A stretch of DNA of 64,000 bases from an uncultured Acetatifactor sp. GTDB taxonomy: Bacteria > Bacillota > Clostridia > Lachnospirales > Lachnospiraceae. This document shows, piece after piece, positions 1 to 9,781 of the stretch; within the stretch, counting starts at the first letter, position 1; every line of letters starts with the position of its first letter. The notes beneath the pieces were generated by a model that had not been told where the DNA came from, did no database searches, and worked only from the letters and a program-made list of their open reading frames with translations. The translations under genes were made by a program, and so were the position numbers. The stretch covers positions 90,091 through 154,090 of the forward strand of contig CAJUCE010000005.1 in NCBI GenBank assembly GCA_910584865.1, read 5' to 3'.

Positions 1-569
1 AGCGACACGATCCCCTTCATGTCTTCTTCCGGATCCGCGTTCATTGCCAGACGGTCAAGCGTCTCTACGCTGACAAAAGGGGCAAGTCCTGTCACCTCCT
101 TCAGGCTGTCCACATGTGCCCTTAGAATCAGGCTCTCCAAATATTCACTGTCCAGAAAAGGAGCCATCCCGACCATCGCCGACAAATTAATCCGCTCCTT
201 TCCCTGCCATTCTATGCTTTCCTCCACCAATTTCTCCACGTCCCTCGGCGGGAGAATAACGGCCACTTCCTGGATTTCCCGGCAGGTGAGCGCGTCCTGA
301 TTCTGACTGTCCTCTTTGCTGTCCTGAACCCGGTCCTGAACCCGGTCAATAATCCTGGAACTCTCCGCCCCCAGAAGTTCATCCATGGAGATATCCAGAA
401 TCCGGCAGAGCTGTTCCAGTTTTGCGATATCAGGCATGGAATTGCCCCTCTCCCAGTTGGAGACAGCCTGATAGCTGACTTCCATGGAGTCCGCCAGATT
501 CACCTGTGTCATGTTTTGGACAATCCTTGCCTCCCGTATTTTTCTCGCTACTTTCATGGTATCAAACAT
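1..569 (-). CDS. XRE-family helix-turn-helix regulator, 3' end cut by window
   Basis: Reading the minus strand from the ATG at 569 gives an open frame that runs off the window edge. The first 60 or so residues form a classic HTH_3/XRE domain: VARKIREARIVQNMTQ, then DSMEVSYQAVSNWERG and a MPDIAKLEQLCRILDISMDELLG tail, split here for length. The remainder, rich in Glu, Leu and Val, is a C-terminal region I do not recognise. The start is supported by an AGAGGAAAAG ribosome binding site just before the ATG. Inferred role: a DNA-binding regulator that may control itself, since an extended -10 promoter lies upstream. No target can be named. Confidence 0.85.
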   Translation of the reverse strand, partial: MFDTMKVARKIREARIVQNMTQVNLADSMEVSYQAVSNWERGNSMPDIAKLEQLCRILDISMDELLGAESSRIIDRVQDRVQDSKEDSQNQDALTCREIQEVAVILPPRDVEKLVEESIEWQGKERINLSAMVGMAPFLDSEYLESLILRAHVDSLKEVTGLAPFVSVETLDRLAMNADPEEDMKGIVS

Positions 570-699
570 TCTTTTCCTCTTTTCCGCAGCTTGCGCGCAT
601 ATCCGCTTTTTATTCTATATTCTTCAGCCGGTTGTATTGCGGCAAAACTTCCTCTGTCCCGTTTTGCCGCGGCGCCCGCCCGGCCTGTAATATGGTTTT

Positions 700-728
700 A
701 TTATAGCAATCAGATCCGGAATTGAAAA
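700..728 (-). promoter_or_regulatory. Putative promoter of the XRE regulator
   Basis: On the minus strand there is a TGC-TATAAT extended -10 (700-705) and a weak TTTTCA -35 (723-728) with a 17-bp spacer. It lies about 130 bp before the regulator's start codon. This is a motif match only. Confidence 0.45.
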
Positions 729-805
729 TAAAGCATTGCTTGAGTTTGAACTCACGGACAACATCGGCTTCCTGATATTTTGTTTCTCACCTGATTTTTT
801 TTCGA

Positions 806-1171
806 ATGCAGCCTAAAAAATACACCATTCACATCGCGGTTGAATATCATAGAAGTGAAAGACCCCTGCCGGAGGCAGCCATGGCGGCCATCACATCCCT
901 GGACATATTAAACCTGTCACACTCCCTGAAAGACATCTGCGAAGTAAACTGTAATACCCCTGAATGTCTCTCCCAAGCTTTGAAAATACTGCTGCAATAT
1001 AATCTGATTCAGGCCAATCTCCAGTTTAGCAGACAGTTCGGGCCGGTCTGCCCGCCGGATGCCTGCCAGGATATGCCCTCTGTCTCCGCCCTGAATCCTC
1101 CCGCCGTCTCAGGCAAACCGCCTATACGGCTGGACATCGCCGATCCTTTCCTTGCGGATCATGAGAAGTGA
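806..1171 (+). CDS. Small protein of unknown function (doubtful)
   Basis: A 121-residue open frame. The middle (about residues 25-75: SLDILNLSHSLKDIC then LSQALKILLQYNLIQ) reads like a short winged-helix or helix-loop segment. The tail is Pro-rich and low in complexity. I see no convincing ribosome binding site before the ATG; it follows a T-rich stretch. No paralogue or domain is recognised. It could be a decayed regulator gene or a chance frame. It sits divergently from the XRE regulator. Confidence 0.3.
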   Translation: MQPKKYTIHIAVEYHRSERPLPEAAMAAITSLDILNLSHSLKDICEVNCNTPECLSQALKILLQYNLIQANLQFSRQFGPVCPPDACQDMPSVSALNPPAVSGKPPIRLDIADPFLADHEK

Positions 1172-1366
1172 CGAAGCGCCTGTCTTGTTGCGCATCCTCT
1201 CTCTGTAAGTTCTCAAATACTTTGTATTTCCTGAACATTTCCCTGCCGAAAATAAATGACAGGGCGAGGAGCAGATACTCTGCCCTGAATTGTGCTGTAT
1301 GTCCAAGCTTTCTGCTAAATCAACAGTCAAAATCCGTCGAAACTTTAAAAATCCTGAAAAAAAGGA

Positions 1367-1395
1367 ATGACAACCCCCTCCCTTTATGATAAGAT
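1367..1395 (+). promoter_or_regulatory. Putative promoter of the coiled-coil gene
   Basis: ATGACA (1367-1372), a 17-bp spacer and TAAGAT (1390-1395), about 33 bp before the ATG, followed by an AAAGGAGGG ribosome binding site. The close spacing suggests a short leader. Confidence 0.5.
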
Positions 1396-1427
1396 AGAGA
1401 CAGTTTCAGAAAGGAGGGCATACGATT

Positions 1428-1898
1428 ATGGCATTAACAAATGACGATCTGCTTGCGATCTCCCAATTATTAGATGTAAAACTGAAAGCAGAAATACAGC
1501 CGATAAAAAACGAAATACAATCCGTTAAAAATGAAATACAATCTGTCAAAGCCGAATTGCAGGGCGAAATTCAATCTGTCAAAGCTGAATTGCAGGGCGA
1601 AATTCAATCTGTCAAAGCTGAATTGCAGGGCGAAATTCAATCTGTCAAAGCCGAGTTGCAGGGCGAAATTCAATTTGTCAAAGCTGATCTATATTCGGTT
1701 AAAGCTGAAATACATCAGATAAAATTATTCCAGGAAAATACAATCATGCCACAACTGAACACAATTCAAGCCTGCTACACCTCAACCTACAATAGATATA
1801 AAGATTCGGTAGAGGGATATGAGCGGCTAGAGGCTGACAATGAACTCATGAAGCAAATCATTATGGAACATAGCAGAAAACTTCAGAAGCTGGCATAA
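1428..1898 (+). CDS. Hendecad-repeat coiled-coil protein
   Basis: A 156-residue protein with a strong AGGAGGG ribosome binding site. Residues about 25-95 are a run of near-identical 11-residue units of the type QSVKAELQGEI, preceded by diverged copies (QPIKNEI, QSVKNEI) and ending in LYSVKAEIHQIK. Eleven-residue periodicity with hydrophobic a/d/h positions predicts a long, straight, right-handed coiled coil. The C-terminal 60 residues are also helical and end in a Met/Leu/Lys-rich segment. There is no signal peptide or membrane helix, so it is probably cytoplasmic. The N-terminus (ALTNDDLLAISQLLDVKLKA) resembles small DUF-type coiled-coil proteins found next to regulators in Clostridia. Function is unknown. 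Repeat number is likely to vary between strains. Confidence 0.85.
   Translation: MALTNDDLLAISQLLDVKLKAEIQPIKNEIQSVKNEIQSVKAELQGEIQSVKAELQGEIQSVKAELQGEIQSVKAELQGEIQFVKADLYSVKAEIHQIKLFQENTIMPQLNTIQACYTSTYNRYKDSVEGYERLEADNELMKQIIMEHSRKLQKLA
1519..1690 (+). repeat. 33-bp tandem repeats inside the coiled-coil gene
   Basis: Four nearly perfect copies of a 33-bp unit (gccgaattgcagggcgaaat plus tctgtcaaa-type ends), with degenerate shorter copies upstream. The unit is a whole number of codons, so copy changes keep the frame and only lengthen or shorten the coiled coil. Confidence 0.9.
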
Positions 1899-1939
1899 GC
1901 GCCGAAAAAGCCGCATCCGTGTTTACCATCGGATGCGGT

Positions 1940-2959
1940 TCATCTGTATCTGCAGATCGCGATACTGTACCCTTCCACTCCTCCATACTCTTCCCATGAA
2001 AGCGATTTCCTCCTGGAATGCCTTCCAACCATCGTAACGCTTTCTCCACAGAACGCAGCGTTTTCCCTCCAAAGCGCAGCACCTTCCCCACAAAACACAG
2101 CGTTTTCTCCGCAAAGCGCAGCACCTTCCCCACAAAACACAGCATTTTCTCCGCAAAGCGCTTTCTCCAACGCTCCGTCTCCATCCTTTTCCGGCAGCAT
2201 ATCCATATCCACCACGCCCGCTATTCCATCCCCTGTCAGCTTTCCATAAGCCTCCTTCCTGGCCCACAGTCGGAAAAACAGCCTCTCCCTCTCCTGCTCT
2301 CCGCCCGCCTGCTCCAGTGCAGCGCGCTCCCTTTCCGAAAAAAACCTTCCGGCAAGCCTGCCTGCATAATCACTTTTTTCATGGGAATCCACCTGTCCAT
2401 GAAAGTCCTGCTTTCCATTAGATTCCCTCTGCCCGTGCAAACCGCAGTTTCTATGACATTCCCTCTGCCTGCTATCCTTCTTCCTCTCCCTTTTCCCTAA
2501 ACGGTGCTGCTGGATGTCTGCCCCGATTTCCTCCGTGGCAATAACGCACAGCACATACTCCCCGGAATGGGACAAATTAAAATAAAAGGGCATGTCCCGA
2601 AGATAAGGCTTCCCTTCTTTCCCATATCTGTAGGCAAGAAGCAGCGGCGGTTTGTCCTGCAAAGCCTCCAATAACTGATTGACACAGTACCGCCTCAAAC
2701 AAAAGTTCCTCTCTGCGGTACAGGCAGTGCCGCAGACAATGCCGCTGTCCGGCGCCATAGCCGCTACAGCCTCTCTCACTGCAAGCTGCAGCAGCAATCC
2801 CGCCCCAATACTTGCGCTCTGTACCCGGCCCGGTTTTATGCGTGCAGCCTTCTTTCTCCGCTCCCCGTCCACACACAGAAAAGCCCTCTCCATGAGGGCT
2901 TCTCCGTTTTCCGTATCCATGAATTCTTCTATAGATAAAAGATACCTTGCAATATACAT
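1940..2959 (-). CDS. 4'-phosphopantetheinyl transferase (Sfp type) with internal repeat expansion
   Basis: Transfers the phosphopantetheine arm of CoA to a serine of carrier proteins. Diagnostic motifs: FNLSHSGEYVLCVIA (128-141), IGADIQ with the metal-binding Asp148, and LFFRLWARKEAYGKLTGDG (227-245) with Glu236 and Lys240. At 339 residues it is about 100 longer than typical Sfp proteins. The excess lies in two low-complexity inserts: a charged His/Gln/Lys stretch (about 155-200) and a Cys/Gly/Glu repeat (about 266-305, unit AVFCGEGAALCGEN) between the catalytic core and the last strand. The ATG lies 3 bp after the aspS stop, so it is probably translationally coupled. No polyketide or peptide synthetase is in the window; it may serve as the housekeeping enzyme or a distant cluster. 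Confidence 0.88.
   Translation of the reverse strand: MYIARYLLSIEEFMDTENGEALMERAFLCVDGERRKKAARIKPGRVQSASIGAGLLLQLAVREAVAAMAPDSGIVCGTACTAERNFCLRRYCVNQLLEALQDKPPLLLAYRYGKEGKPYLRDMPFYFNLSHSGEYVLCVIATEEIGADIQQHRLGKRERKKDSRQRECHRNCGLHGQRESNGKQDFHGQVDSHEKSDYAGRLAGRFFSERERAALEQAGGEQERERLFFRLWARKEAYGKLTGDGIAGVVDMDMLPEKDGDGALEKALCGENAVFCGEGAALCGENAVFCGEGAALWRENAAFCGESVTMVGRHSRRKSLSWEEYGGVEGYSIAICRYR
2040..2165 (-). repeat. 42-bp tandem repeats within the transferase gene
   Basis: Roughly three copies of a 42-bp (14-codon) unit, with cores such as ccgcaaagcgcagcacctt and ccacaaaacacagcg, encode a Cys/Gly/Glu/Ala repeat. Being a multiple of three, it does not break the frame. Confidence 0.85.
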
Positions 2960-2962
2960 CCC

Positions 2963-4744
<1,782 letters not shown>

Positions 4745-4850
4745 TTCTTTCCTCGATTTCTGCCCTTTTACCATAGAGCTTTTTCCATTTCATCTAGTAT
4801 TCTTTATTAATGCCCTGGTTTCTTTCACCCAGCGGAATATCCGAACCTGT

Positions 4851-5243
4851 TTATATCCACCATTGGGGAGTCAGTTCACCAAGCGTAACGGTTTTCCCTG
4901 TTTCAAAATCAACCATCACTTGAATTTTCTGATAGCTGTCTGGCATAAGCTGAACCATCAGTTCCCGGCAGGCGCCGCATGGGGCGCATACTTTTCCATC
5001 CGCCCCAATTGCAAGTACCTTTTTCATCTCCTGCTCGCCATTGGTTATCATGTTAAAAATTGCATTTCTTTCAGCACAGATTCCCAATGTGGCACAAGTA
5101 TCCACACAGACACCCACATAGATTGTATCTGATGATGACAGTATTGCAGCCGCAACTCCGCCAGCATCTACACAATCAGATATTTTTCTTCCGTTTCGCA
5201 CGGCTTTTGCCGCCTGAAACATCTCCTTCCATATCTGTTCCAT
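4851..5243 (-). CDS. cdd: Cytidine deaminase family protein
   Basis: Hydrolytic deamination of cytidine/deoxycytidine or a related aminopyrimidine. At 130 residues it has the normal length of the small tetrameric enzymes. The zinc site is visible as CAERNAIFNMI (His/Cys-Ala-Glu motif with the catalytic Glu) and PCGACRELM. The ribosome binding site GGAG lies 7 nt before the ATG. It sits between hisS and aspS on the same strand with gaps of about 60 and 105 bp. The C-terminus TPQWWI is unusual but not disqualifying. A blasticidin-type or other nucleoside deaminase of the same fold cannot be excluded. Confidence 0.88.
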   Translation of the reverse strand: MEQIWKEMFQAAKAVRNGRKISDCVDAGGVAAAILSSSDTIYVGVCVDTCATLGICAERNAIFNMITNGEQEMKKVLAIGADGKVCAPCGACRELMVQLMPDSYQKIQVMVDFETGKTVTLGELTPQWWI

Positions 5244-5304
5244 GTATTTTCTCCATTCTTACCAGTAAACCCAAATTTCCTGTACAATGACCTGAATGAT
5301 TTCC

Positions 5305-6573
5305 TCAGTTTTTCAGCGCTTCCCTGTAAAACTCCACAAATTCCTCATACCCTTCCGCCGTCAGCTGCTCCTTCTGAAACTTCTTGTTCTTGTTCATACG
5401 CACTACGAGCACCTGCTCTCCTGACTCCCTGGCTGCCTGGGCTTTGGCGATCACGTCTGCCATAGCCTGGCCTTCCACACCCTTTTCCACCAGGTAGGCT
5501 ATCTTCTTCGGAGTATCCGGCACCCGGAACCCGCTCTCTGTCAAAAGCAGGATAATTCGCTCAAAACCGATGGAAAAACCGCATGCCGGCACGTCCTTAC
5601 CGGTGAATTTCCCCACCATTTTATCATACCTGCCTCCCCCGCCGCAGCTGATGCCCAGCCCCGGTATGGAAACCTCAAAAATAGGCCCCGTATAATAGGA
5701 CATCCCCCTAACCAGCGTAGGGTCGAACACCATTCGAAAATCCGCCGTCTTTGCCGCATTGACGCTGTCGATGATCTCCCGCAGCCCCTCCGCCGCCGGA
5801 GAAACCTGCGCCTGCCTTCCCCCCAGCTTTTCCACCACATACTGCAGACCGTTCCCGGCCTGCTCCAATCCCCTGTACAGCTCCAGATATTTATCAACAA
5901 TTTCCTCCGCAAAGCCGCTCTCCAGAAGCTCCGCCCTCACGCCGTCCGTGCCGATCTTGTCCATCTTGTCAAGGGTGACGAACACACTGTCATAAGCCTC
6001 CTCCGAAAAGCCACTGTCGGCTGCCATGGCCTTGAGAAGCTGCCTGTCATTGATGCGGATCTCAAAATCCTTGAATCCAATCCTTCCCAGGGTGGTCGTA
6101 GTAGCCAGGATCAACTCAATCTCCGCCAGATTGGAAGCCTCCCCGAAAATATCGATGTCGCATTGGGTAAACTGGCGGTAACGCCCCTTCTGGGGCCTGT
6201 CCGCACGCCAAACATTGCCTATCTGCAATGCCTTGAAGGGAGAAGGCAGCTGAGCCGCATTGTTGGAATAATACCGCACCAGGGGCACGGTCAGATCATA
6301 GCGCATTCCGAAATCCACAACGTCCCCTTCCTCCTGTGCCTGGGCCACATTCAGCTTCTCTCCCCGCTTAAGCACTTTAAAAATCAGCTTTTCGTTTTCT
6401 CCTCCCTGCTTATTCGTCAGATTGGCAATATTCTCCATACAGGGGGCCTCTATGGAGGTAAATCCGAACTTACCGTAGGTTTCCTTGATCACGCCGATGA
6501 CGTAATCCCGGATCTGCATCTCCCCCGGCAGAATATCTCTCATGCCTGTCACAGGCTTTTTACTCAGAGCCAT
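5305..6573 (-). CDS. hisS: Histidine--tRNA ligase
   Basis: Class II synthetase of 422 residues. It begins KKPVTGMRDILPGEM; motif 2 region WRADRPQKGRYRQFTQCDID; histidine-binding region LVRGMSYYTGPIFE; GGGGRYDKMVGKF; motif 3 GFSIGFERI; C-terminal anticodon-binding domain (about 330-422). The start has a GGAGGAAAG site, which forms the tail of a structured leader element (see 6573-6705). Next genes downstream are cdd and aspS, so two tRNA synthetases are read in one direction. Regulation may act through the leader. Confidence 0.97.
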   Translation of the reverse strand: MALSKKPVTGMRDILPGEMQIRDYVIGVIKETYGKFGFTSIEAPCMENIANLTNKQGGENEKLIFKVLKRGEKLNVAQAQEEGDVVDFGMRYDLTVPLVRYYSNNAAQLPSPFKALQIGNVWRADRPQKGRYRQFTQCDIDIFGEASNLAEIELILATTTTLGRIGFKDFEIRINDRQLLKAMAADSGFSEEAYDSVFVTLDKMDKIGTDGVRAELLESGFAEEIVDKYLELYRGLEQAGNGLQYVVEKLGGRQAQVSPAAEGLREIIDSVNAAKTADFRMVFDPTLVRGMSYYTGPIFEVSIPGLGISCGGGGRYDKMVGKFTGKDVPACGFSIGFERIILLLTESGFRVPDTPKKIAYLVEKGVEGQAMADVIAKAQAARESGEQVLVVRMNKNKKFQKEQLTAEGYEEFVEFYREALKN

Positions 6574-6705
6574 GTTCTTTCCTCCTATTCCAGTTCCGCA
6601 TAAAGCCTCCCCAGTACCAGTTAGTGGCAGAGTTTTTCCGGCCGCTTAATGATGCGTCCGCAAATCTTCCGGGCGCTGGCTCGGCTTTCCGCTGTTTTCC
6701 ATTCA
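6574..6705 (-). promoter_or_regulatory. Structured leader element, copy A (hisS)
   Basis: In hisS orientation: a degenerate flank GAATGGAAAACAG, outer stem arm AAAGCC (plus positions 6683-6688), a core containing GATTTGCGGACGC and AAGCGGCCGGAAA, the closing arm GGCTTT (6602-6607), then TGCGGAACTGGAATAGGAGG, which supplies the ribosome binding site. The same core, with a different but still complementary outer stem, stands before two other genes in the window; a more diverged relative precedes a fourth. I do not recognise it as a described riboswitch or T-box. Confidence 0.75.
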
Positions 6706-6729
6706 TGATATCTTTTTTACGCCAAGCTG

Positions 6730-7401
6730 TCAAGAAGCAAACGTCACCTCAATATCATAACCTCCTACGTCAAAGGATCCGCGCATAAAGTTTTCAACCA
6801 AAGTAACCGCATTTGCCTTCGCCTTGTCCAGCAACCCCTCCTCCATGGCCTTTTCCTCCTCACTGTTCTTCAAATCCGCTATAGAGTCGGCCACATCCGT
6901 CACACTGATTGGATTAAAGATATTATTCTTCTCATCGTAAAGCTCGAAGCTGTCCTGATCTATCTCCGAGCTGATCATTTCCGCTTCAGGAAGTGTCACC
7001 TTGATTTTTTTGGCAATGTCATCCTTCTCAATCTGAATCTGTGTAAAATCAATTCCTGCCAGGATCGTCCCGTCATAACTGTAAATAAAGGTAGCTGTTG
7101 TGAAAGGAATCTGAAATCCTTTTATTTCTCTGGAACTGTCCACCCTTTCTACATGGGTATAACTATATTCCGCAGTACATAATTTCCCGATATTGGCCAT
7201 GCTGGATCGAATCTCCTCGCCGGAGATCTCGACTTCCTTTTCGATGATCTTTTCCACAGGTATCTCTCTGATAACTTCCACCGTTTCCACCTGATTGCCG
7301 TAATGCGCTTTTGTCACTAAGAATACAATACCGCAGACCAGCACAAGGGCGCCTGTTATGGCAAATGCCGCAACTATTTTTCTGAATATTTTTCTCATCA
7401 T
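6730..7401 (-). CDS. DUF4230 membrane-anchored protein
   Basis: 223 residues: basic N-terminus (MMRKIFRKIV), one membrane helix (about 10-32), then an extracytoplasmic domain with Glu-rich start (VEVIREIPVEKIIEKEVEI) and a DUF4230-type core ending GGYDIEVTFAS. Function of the family is unknown. Start choice: the ATG-ATG pair at 7401/7398 has GAGG at 3 and 6 nt. An upstream in-frame ATG at 7428 overlaps the stop of the preceding tiny gene (TAATG) but has no clear site, so coupling from there remains possible. It is the last gene of an operon with an EAL-domain protein, which hints at a membrane or envelope role under c-di-GMP. Confidence 0.75.
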   Translation of the reverse strand: MMRKIFRKIVAAFAITGALVLVCGIVFLVTKAHYGNQVETVEVIREIPVEKIIEKEVEISGEEIRSSMANIGKLCTAEYSYTHVERVDSSREIKGFQIPFTTATFIYSYDGTILAGIDFTQIQIEKDDIAKKIKVTLPEAEMISSEIDQDSFELYDEKNNIFNPISVTDVADSIADLKNSEEEKAMEEGLLDKAKANAVTLVENFMRGSFDVGGYDIEVTFAS

Positions 7402-7427
7402 AGACCTCACTGTATCCTGTGCCCTCA

Positions 7428-7517
7428 TTACAGCCAGCCGCTGATCAATACAATCATATAAAATATCACAATAGCTGCCACAGCAGCTCCCAATAGAATA
7501 AGCAATACTTTTTTCAT
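7428..7517 (-). CDS. 29-residue single-pass membrane peptide
   Basis: A short gene begins at 7517 with MKKVLLILLGAAVAAI, continues hydrophobic and ends VLISGWL. It has a very good ribosome binding site (CCGGAGGG, 6 nt before the ATG). Its ATG overlaps the stop of the EAL gene (ATGA) and its stop overlaps the next possible ATG (TAATG). The whole peptide is one membrane helix with two N-terminal lysines. Such coupling on both sides argues for real translation. Role unknown: a small membrane partner of the EAL or DUF4230 protein, or only a translational relay. Confidence 0.65.
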   Translation of the reverse strand: MKKVLLILLGAAVAAIVIFYMIVLISGWL

Positions 7518-8839
7518 AAAATCCCTCCGGTTTCATCATAGGTATGCCGAATGTCCCGCTTCAGGAAATCAACCAGTTCCTCCCCCGGCATGGGCTTCGC
7601 ATAGTAGTAACCCTGAATCCTGTCCAGACTCCGCTCATGAGCAAGCCTCACCTGATCCGCCGTTTCCACTCCCTCCGCTACAATATAGTAGTTATTTTCA
7701 TGCATGATATCCGCCAGCAGGCTGATGGTACGCAGTCCTTTATCCGTCCCGTTCATCATACCGATCAGCGACTGATCAAATTTGATTGCTTCAAAAGGCA
7801 GCGACAACATACTGGCCAGATTGGAATACCCCGTTCCGAAGTCATCCAGATAGAACTGAATCCCCTTCCCCGCCAGGTAGGACATGACTTTCCTCACTTC
7901 CGCATAATCCTCCGTGATCGTCCTCTCCGTGATTTCAAACCGAAGTCTGCTTCCGTCTACCCCGTATTTTCCCAGATTTGACTCCACGCGCCCGATAAAG
8001 GTCGGATCCAGAATCTGCTGCCCCGTCATATTGATGGAAACGCTCTTCAGCGGCAGTTCGGGATATGCCCCGAGAAACGCACATACTTTCTCCAATACAA
8101 TCCAGCTGATACTGTCGATCAATCCGTTTTCCTCCGCCATGGGAATAAACTCCCCCGGCGACAGAAATGTCCCGTCCCGTCCAATGAGCCGAATCAGCGA
8201 CTCTGCCGAGACAAATCTACCCTCACTGCAGTCATAGATAGGCTGATAGTAAATCCGAAAAGTCTTATGCTCTGCGGCATAGCGGACTTCCTCCATGACA
8301 TATCTGTTATGCAGCATATCTGCATTCAGTTCTTCGTTAAAAAACAGAATTCCCTTTCGCTCCCGCAGCCGGAACACAGATGCGGCATGATTGATCTTTT
8401 CCAGTAAATCATTTTCCGTATCCTTGGGCTCCAGAAAAAAGTGAATAAAATATGCCTTCGCCAGAACCTCATGCCGCTCTCCGTTCTGTGCGATTGGCCA
8501 TATATCCTCAAACCGCTCTCTAATCCTTCCAAGCAGCACATCTGCCTTCTCCTGGGAGCACTCCGGTCCCAGAAGCATAAACCTGGAATTGTTCGTCCTG
8601 TAGGCGATGTAGCCTTCCTCCAGCTTCTCCAGATATTCCCCGATATCCTCCAGCAACCTGTCCCCCACCTGAAGACCGTATTTGCGGTTGACACGCTTTA
8701 ACTGTAGCAACTGTATAAAAATCACATGAGCACGGATCCCCCCTGCAATCTTTCTCTCCACATCTCTGAAAAATGTCTTCCAATCCCTCAGGCCTGTCAC
8801 TGCGTCGCATGTAATCTCATTCGAAGTATTGCCAATCAT
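7514..8839 (-). CDS. Degenerate GGDEF plus EAL domain protein (c-di-GMP phosphodiesterase)
   Basis: 441 residues, no membrane segment. The N-terminal half is a GGDEF fold (DAVTGLRDWKTFF, LKRVNRKYGLQVGDRLL) whose active-site loop reads NNSRF, so no cyclase activity is expected. The C-terminal EAL domain (about 180-430) keeps the catalytic set: ESLIR (Glu kept, EAL varied to ESL), SINMTGQQ, FEITERT, YLDDFGTGYSN, IKFDQSLI, VAEGVET and QGYYYAKPMP. It should hydrolyse c-di-GMP, with the dead GGDEF as a GTP sensor or dimer module (inference). The start has GGAGATGATAG upstream. First gene of the operon with the membrane peptide and DUF4230 protein. Confidence 0.92.
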   Translation of the reverse strand: MIGNTSNEITCDAVTGLRDWKTFFRDVERKIAGGIRAHVIFIQLLQLKRVNRKYGLQVGDRLLEDIGEYLEKLEEGYIAYRTNNSRFMLLGPECSQEKADVLLGRIRERFEDIWPIAQNGERHEVLAKAYFIHFFLEPKDTENDLLEKINHAASVFRLRERKGILFFNEELNADMLHNRYVMEEVRYAAEHKTFRIYYQPIYDCSEGRFVSAESLIRLIGRDGTFLSPGEFIPMAEENGLIDSISWIVLEKVCAFLGAYPELPLKSVSINMTGQQILDPTFIGRVESNLGKYGVDGSRLRFEITERTITEDYAEVRKVMSYLAGKGIQFYLDDFGTGYSNLASMLSLPFEAIKFDQSLIGMMNGTDKGLRTISLLADIMHENNYYIVAEGVETADQVRLAHERSLDRIQGYYYAKPMPGEELVDFLKRDIRHTYDETGGIL

Positions 8840-9034
8840 CTTCTATCATCTCCAATATCGTTCGCCGAAGTCTCCCTGCGGCATCTCCCCCGGAATGCAG
8901 CCTGCATCCGGTCAGGCGTGTTCTTCCCATGCACAGGGAAATTTCTTTTTTATTGCTCTATCGTAACCGGGCACGGCTCTTCCTACCGGCAAATACATTT
9001 TTTCCTAAATCCCGGATTTCGGTTCTTCTTTGCT

Positions 9035-9781
9035 CTATACTTCGTCCAGCACACGGCGCGCCTTGCGGACCTTTTCCTCGGAAGTACGGAAGATCTCATA
9101 TTCTCCCATCCCCGGAATGCCCATGGACACTTCCTGCCTGCGGTATACCATCCCGCTGTCCAGGATCTCTTTTCCGGACATATGATAACTCGTGGCAGCC
9201 GTGACTGGGAGCAGCTTCCGAATCGCGGAAGCATCCACACCGCCGCCGGCCATAATGTCCACTTTGCCGCCGCTCTCCTTTACTAGGCCCGCAATCAACT
9301 CTCTGCCTGCCCAGCTGTCCTCCTGCTGTCCGGAAGTCAGAATCGTCCGGATTCCCAATTCTTTCGCCTGCTCCAGTGCCTCATACGGATCCCTGCACAT
9401 ATCAAAGGCCCGGTGCAGCGTCACATCCATGGAACCCGCCAGATCCACAAGCCGTTTCATCCGCTCCATGTCCAGAGACCCGTCAGGCAGCAGACAGCCG
9501 ATTACCACGCCGTTTGCCCCCATTTCCCGGAATTGTTCCACACTGCGGGAAATAATATCAAATTCATACGCCGTATACAGAAAATCCCCGTACCTGGGCC
9601 GGATCAGCACATTGATCTTAATATCTGTGAGACTCTGTATCTTCTCAAACAGAGCCGTCTCCGGGGTGGTGCCTCCGATCACAAGATTCCCGCACAATTC
9701 CACTCGGTCCGCTCCTCCCTTTGCCGCTGCCAACGCCGATTCCGCAGAATCCACACATATTTCCAGAGTATATTTTCCCAT
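9035..9781 (-). CDS. cutC: CutC family protein
   Basis: 248 residues, TIM-barrel CutC family. Visible family motifs are LEICVDSAESALAAAKGGADRVELC, shown here as two overlapping parts LEICVDSAESALAA and GGADRVELCGNL; IRPRYGDFLYT; VTLHRAFDMC; ILTSGQQ; and IMAGGGVDAS. Historically linked to copper homeostasis, but the biochemical function is unsettled. I start at the ATG before GKYTLEIC, which has an AAAGGACGGG stretch upstream; an upstream in-frame start adds a Lys/Arg-rich extension not typical of the family. It lies about 195 bp before the EAL gene on the same strand; that gap shows no clear feature. Confidence 0.9.
   Translation of the reverse strand: MGKYTLEICVDSAESALAAAKGGADRVELCGNLVIGGTTPETALFEKIQSLTDIKINVLIRPRYGDFLYTAYEFDIISRSVEQFREMGANGVVIGCLLPDGSLDMERMKRLVDLAGSMDVTLHRAFDMCRDPYEALEQAKELGIRTILTSGQQEDSWAGRELIAGLVKESGGKVDIMAGGGVDASAIRKLLPVTAATSYHMSGKEILDSGMVYRRQEVSMGIPGMGEYEIFRTSEEKVRKARRVLDEV

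Noticed and set aside
1109..1330. 73-codon minus-strand frame
   Set aside because: No ribosome binding site, no recognisable sequence, and it overlaps the doubtful gene at 806-1171 on the other strand.
6574..6705. T-box leader for hisS
   Set aside because: No antiterminator consensus or specifier hairpin is visible, and the same element precedes genes unrelated to amino acids.
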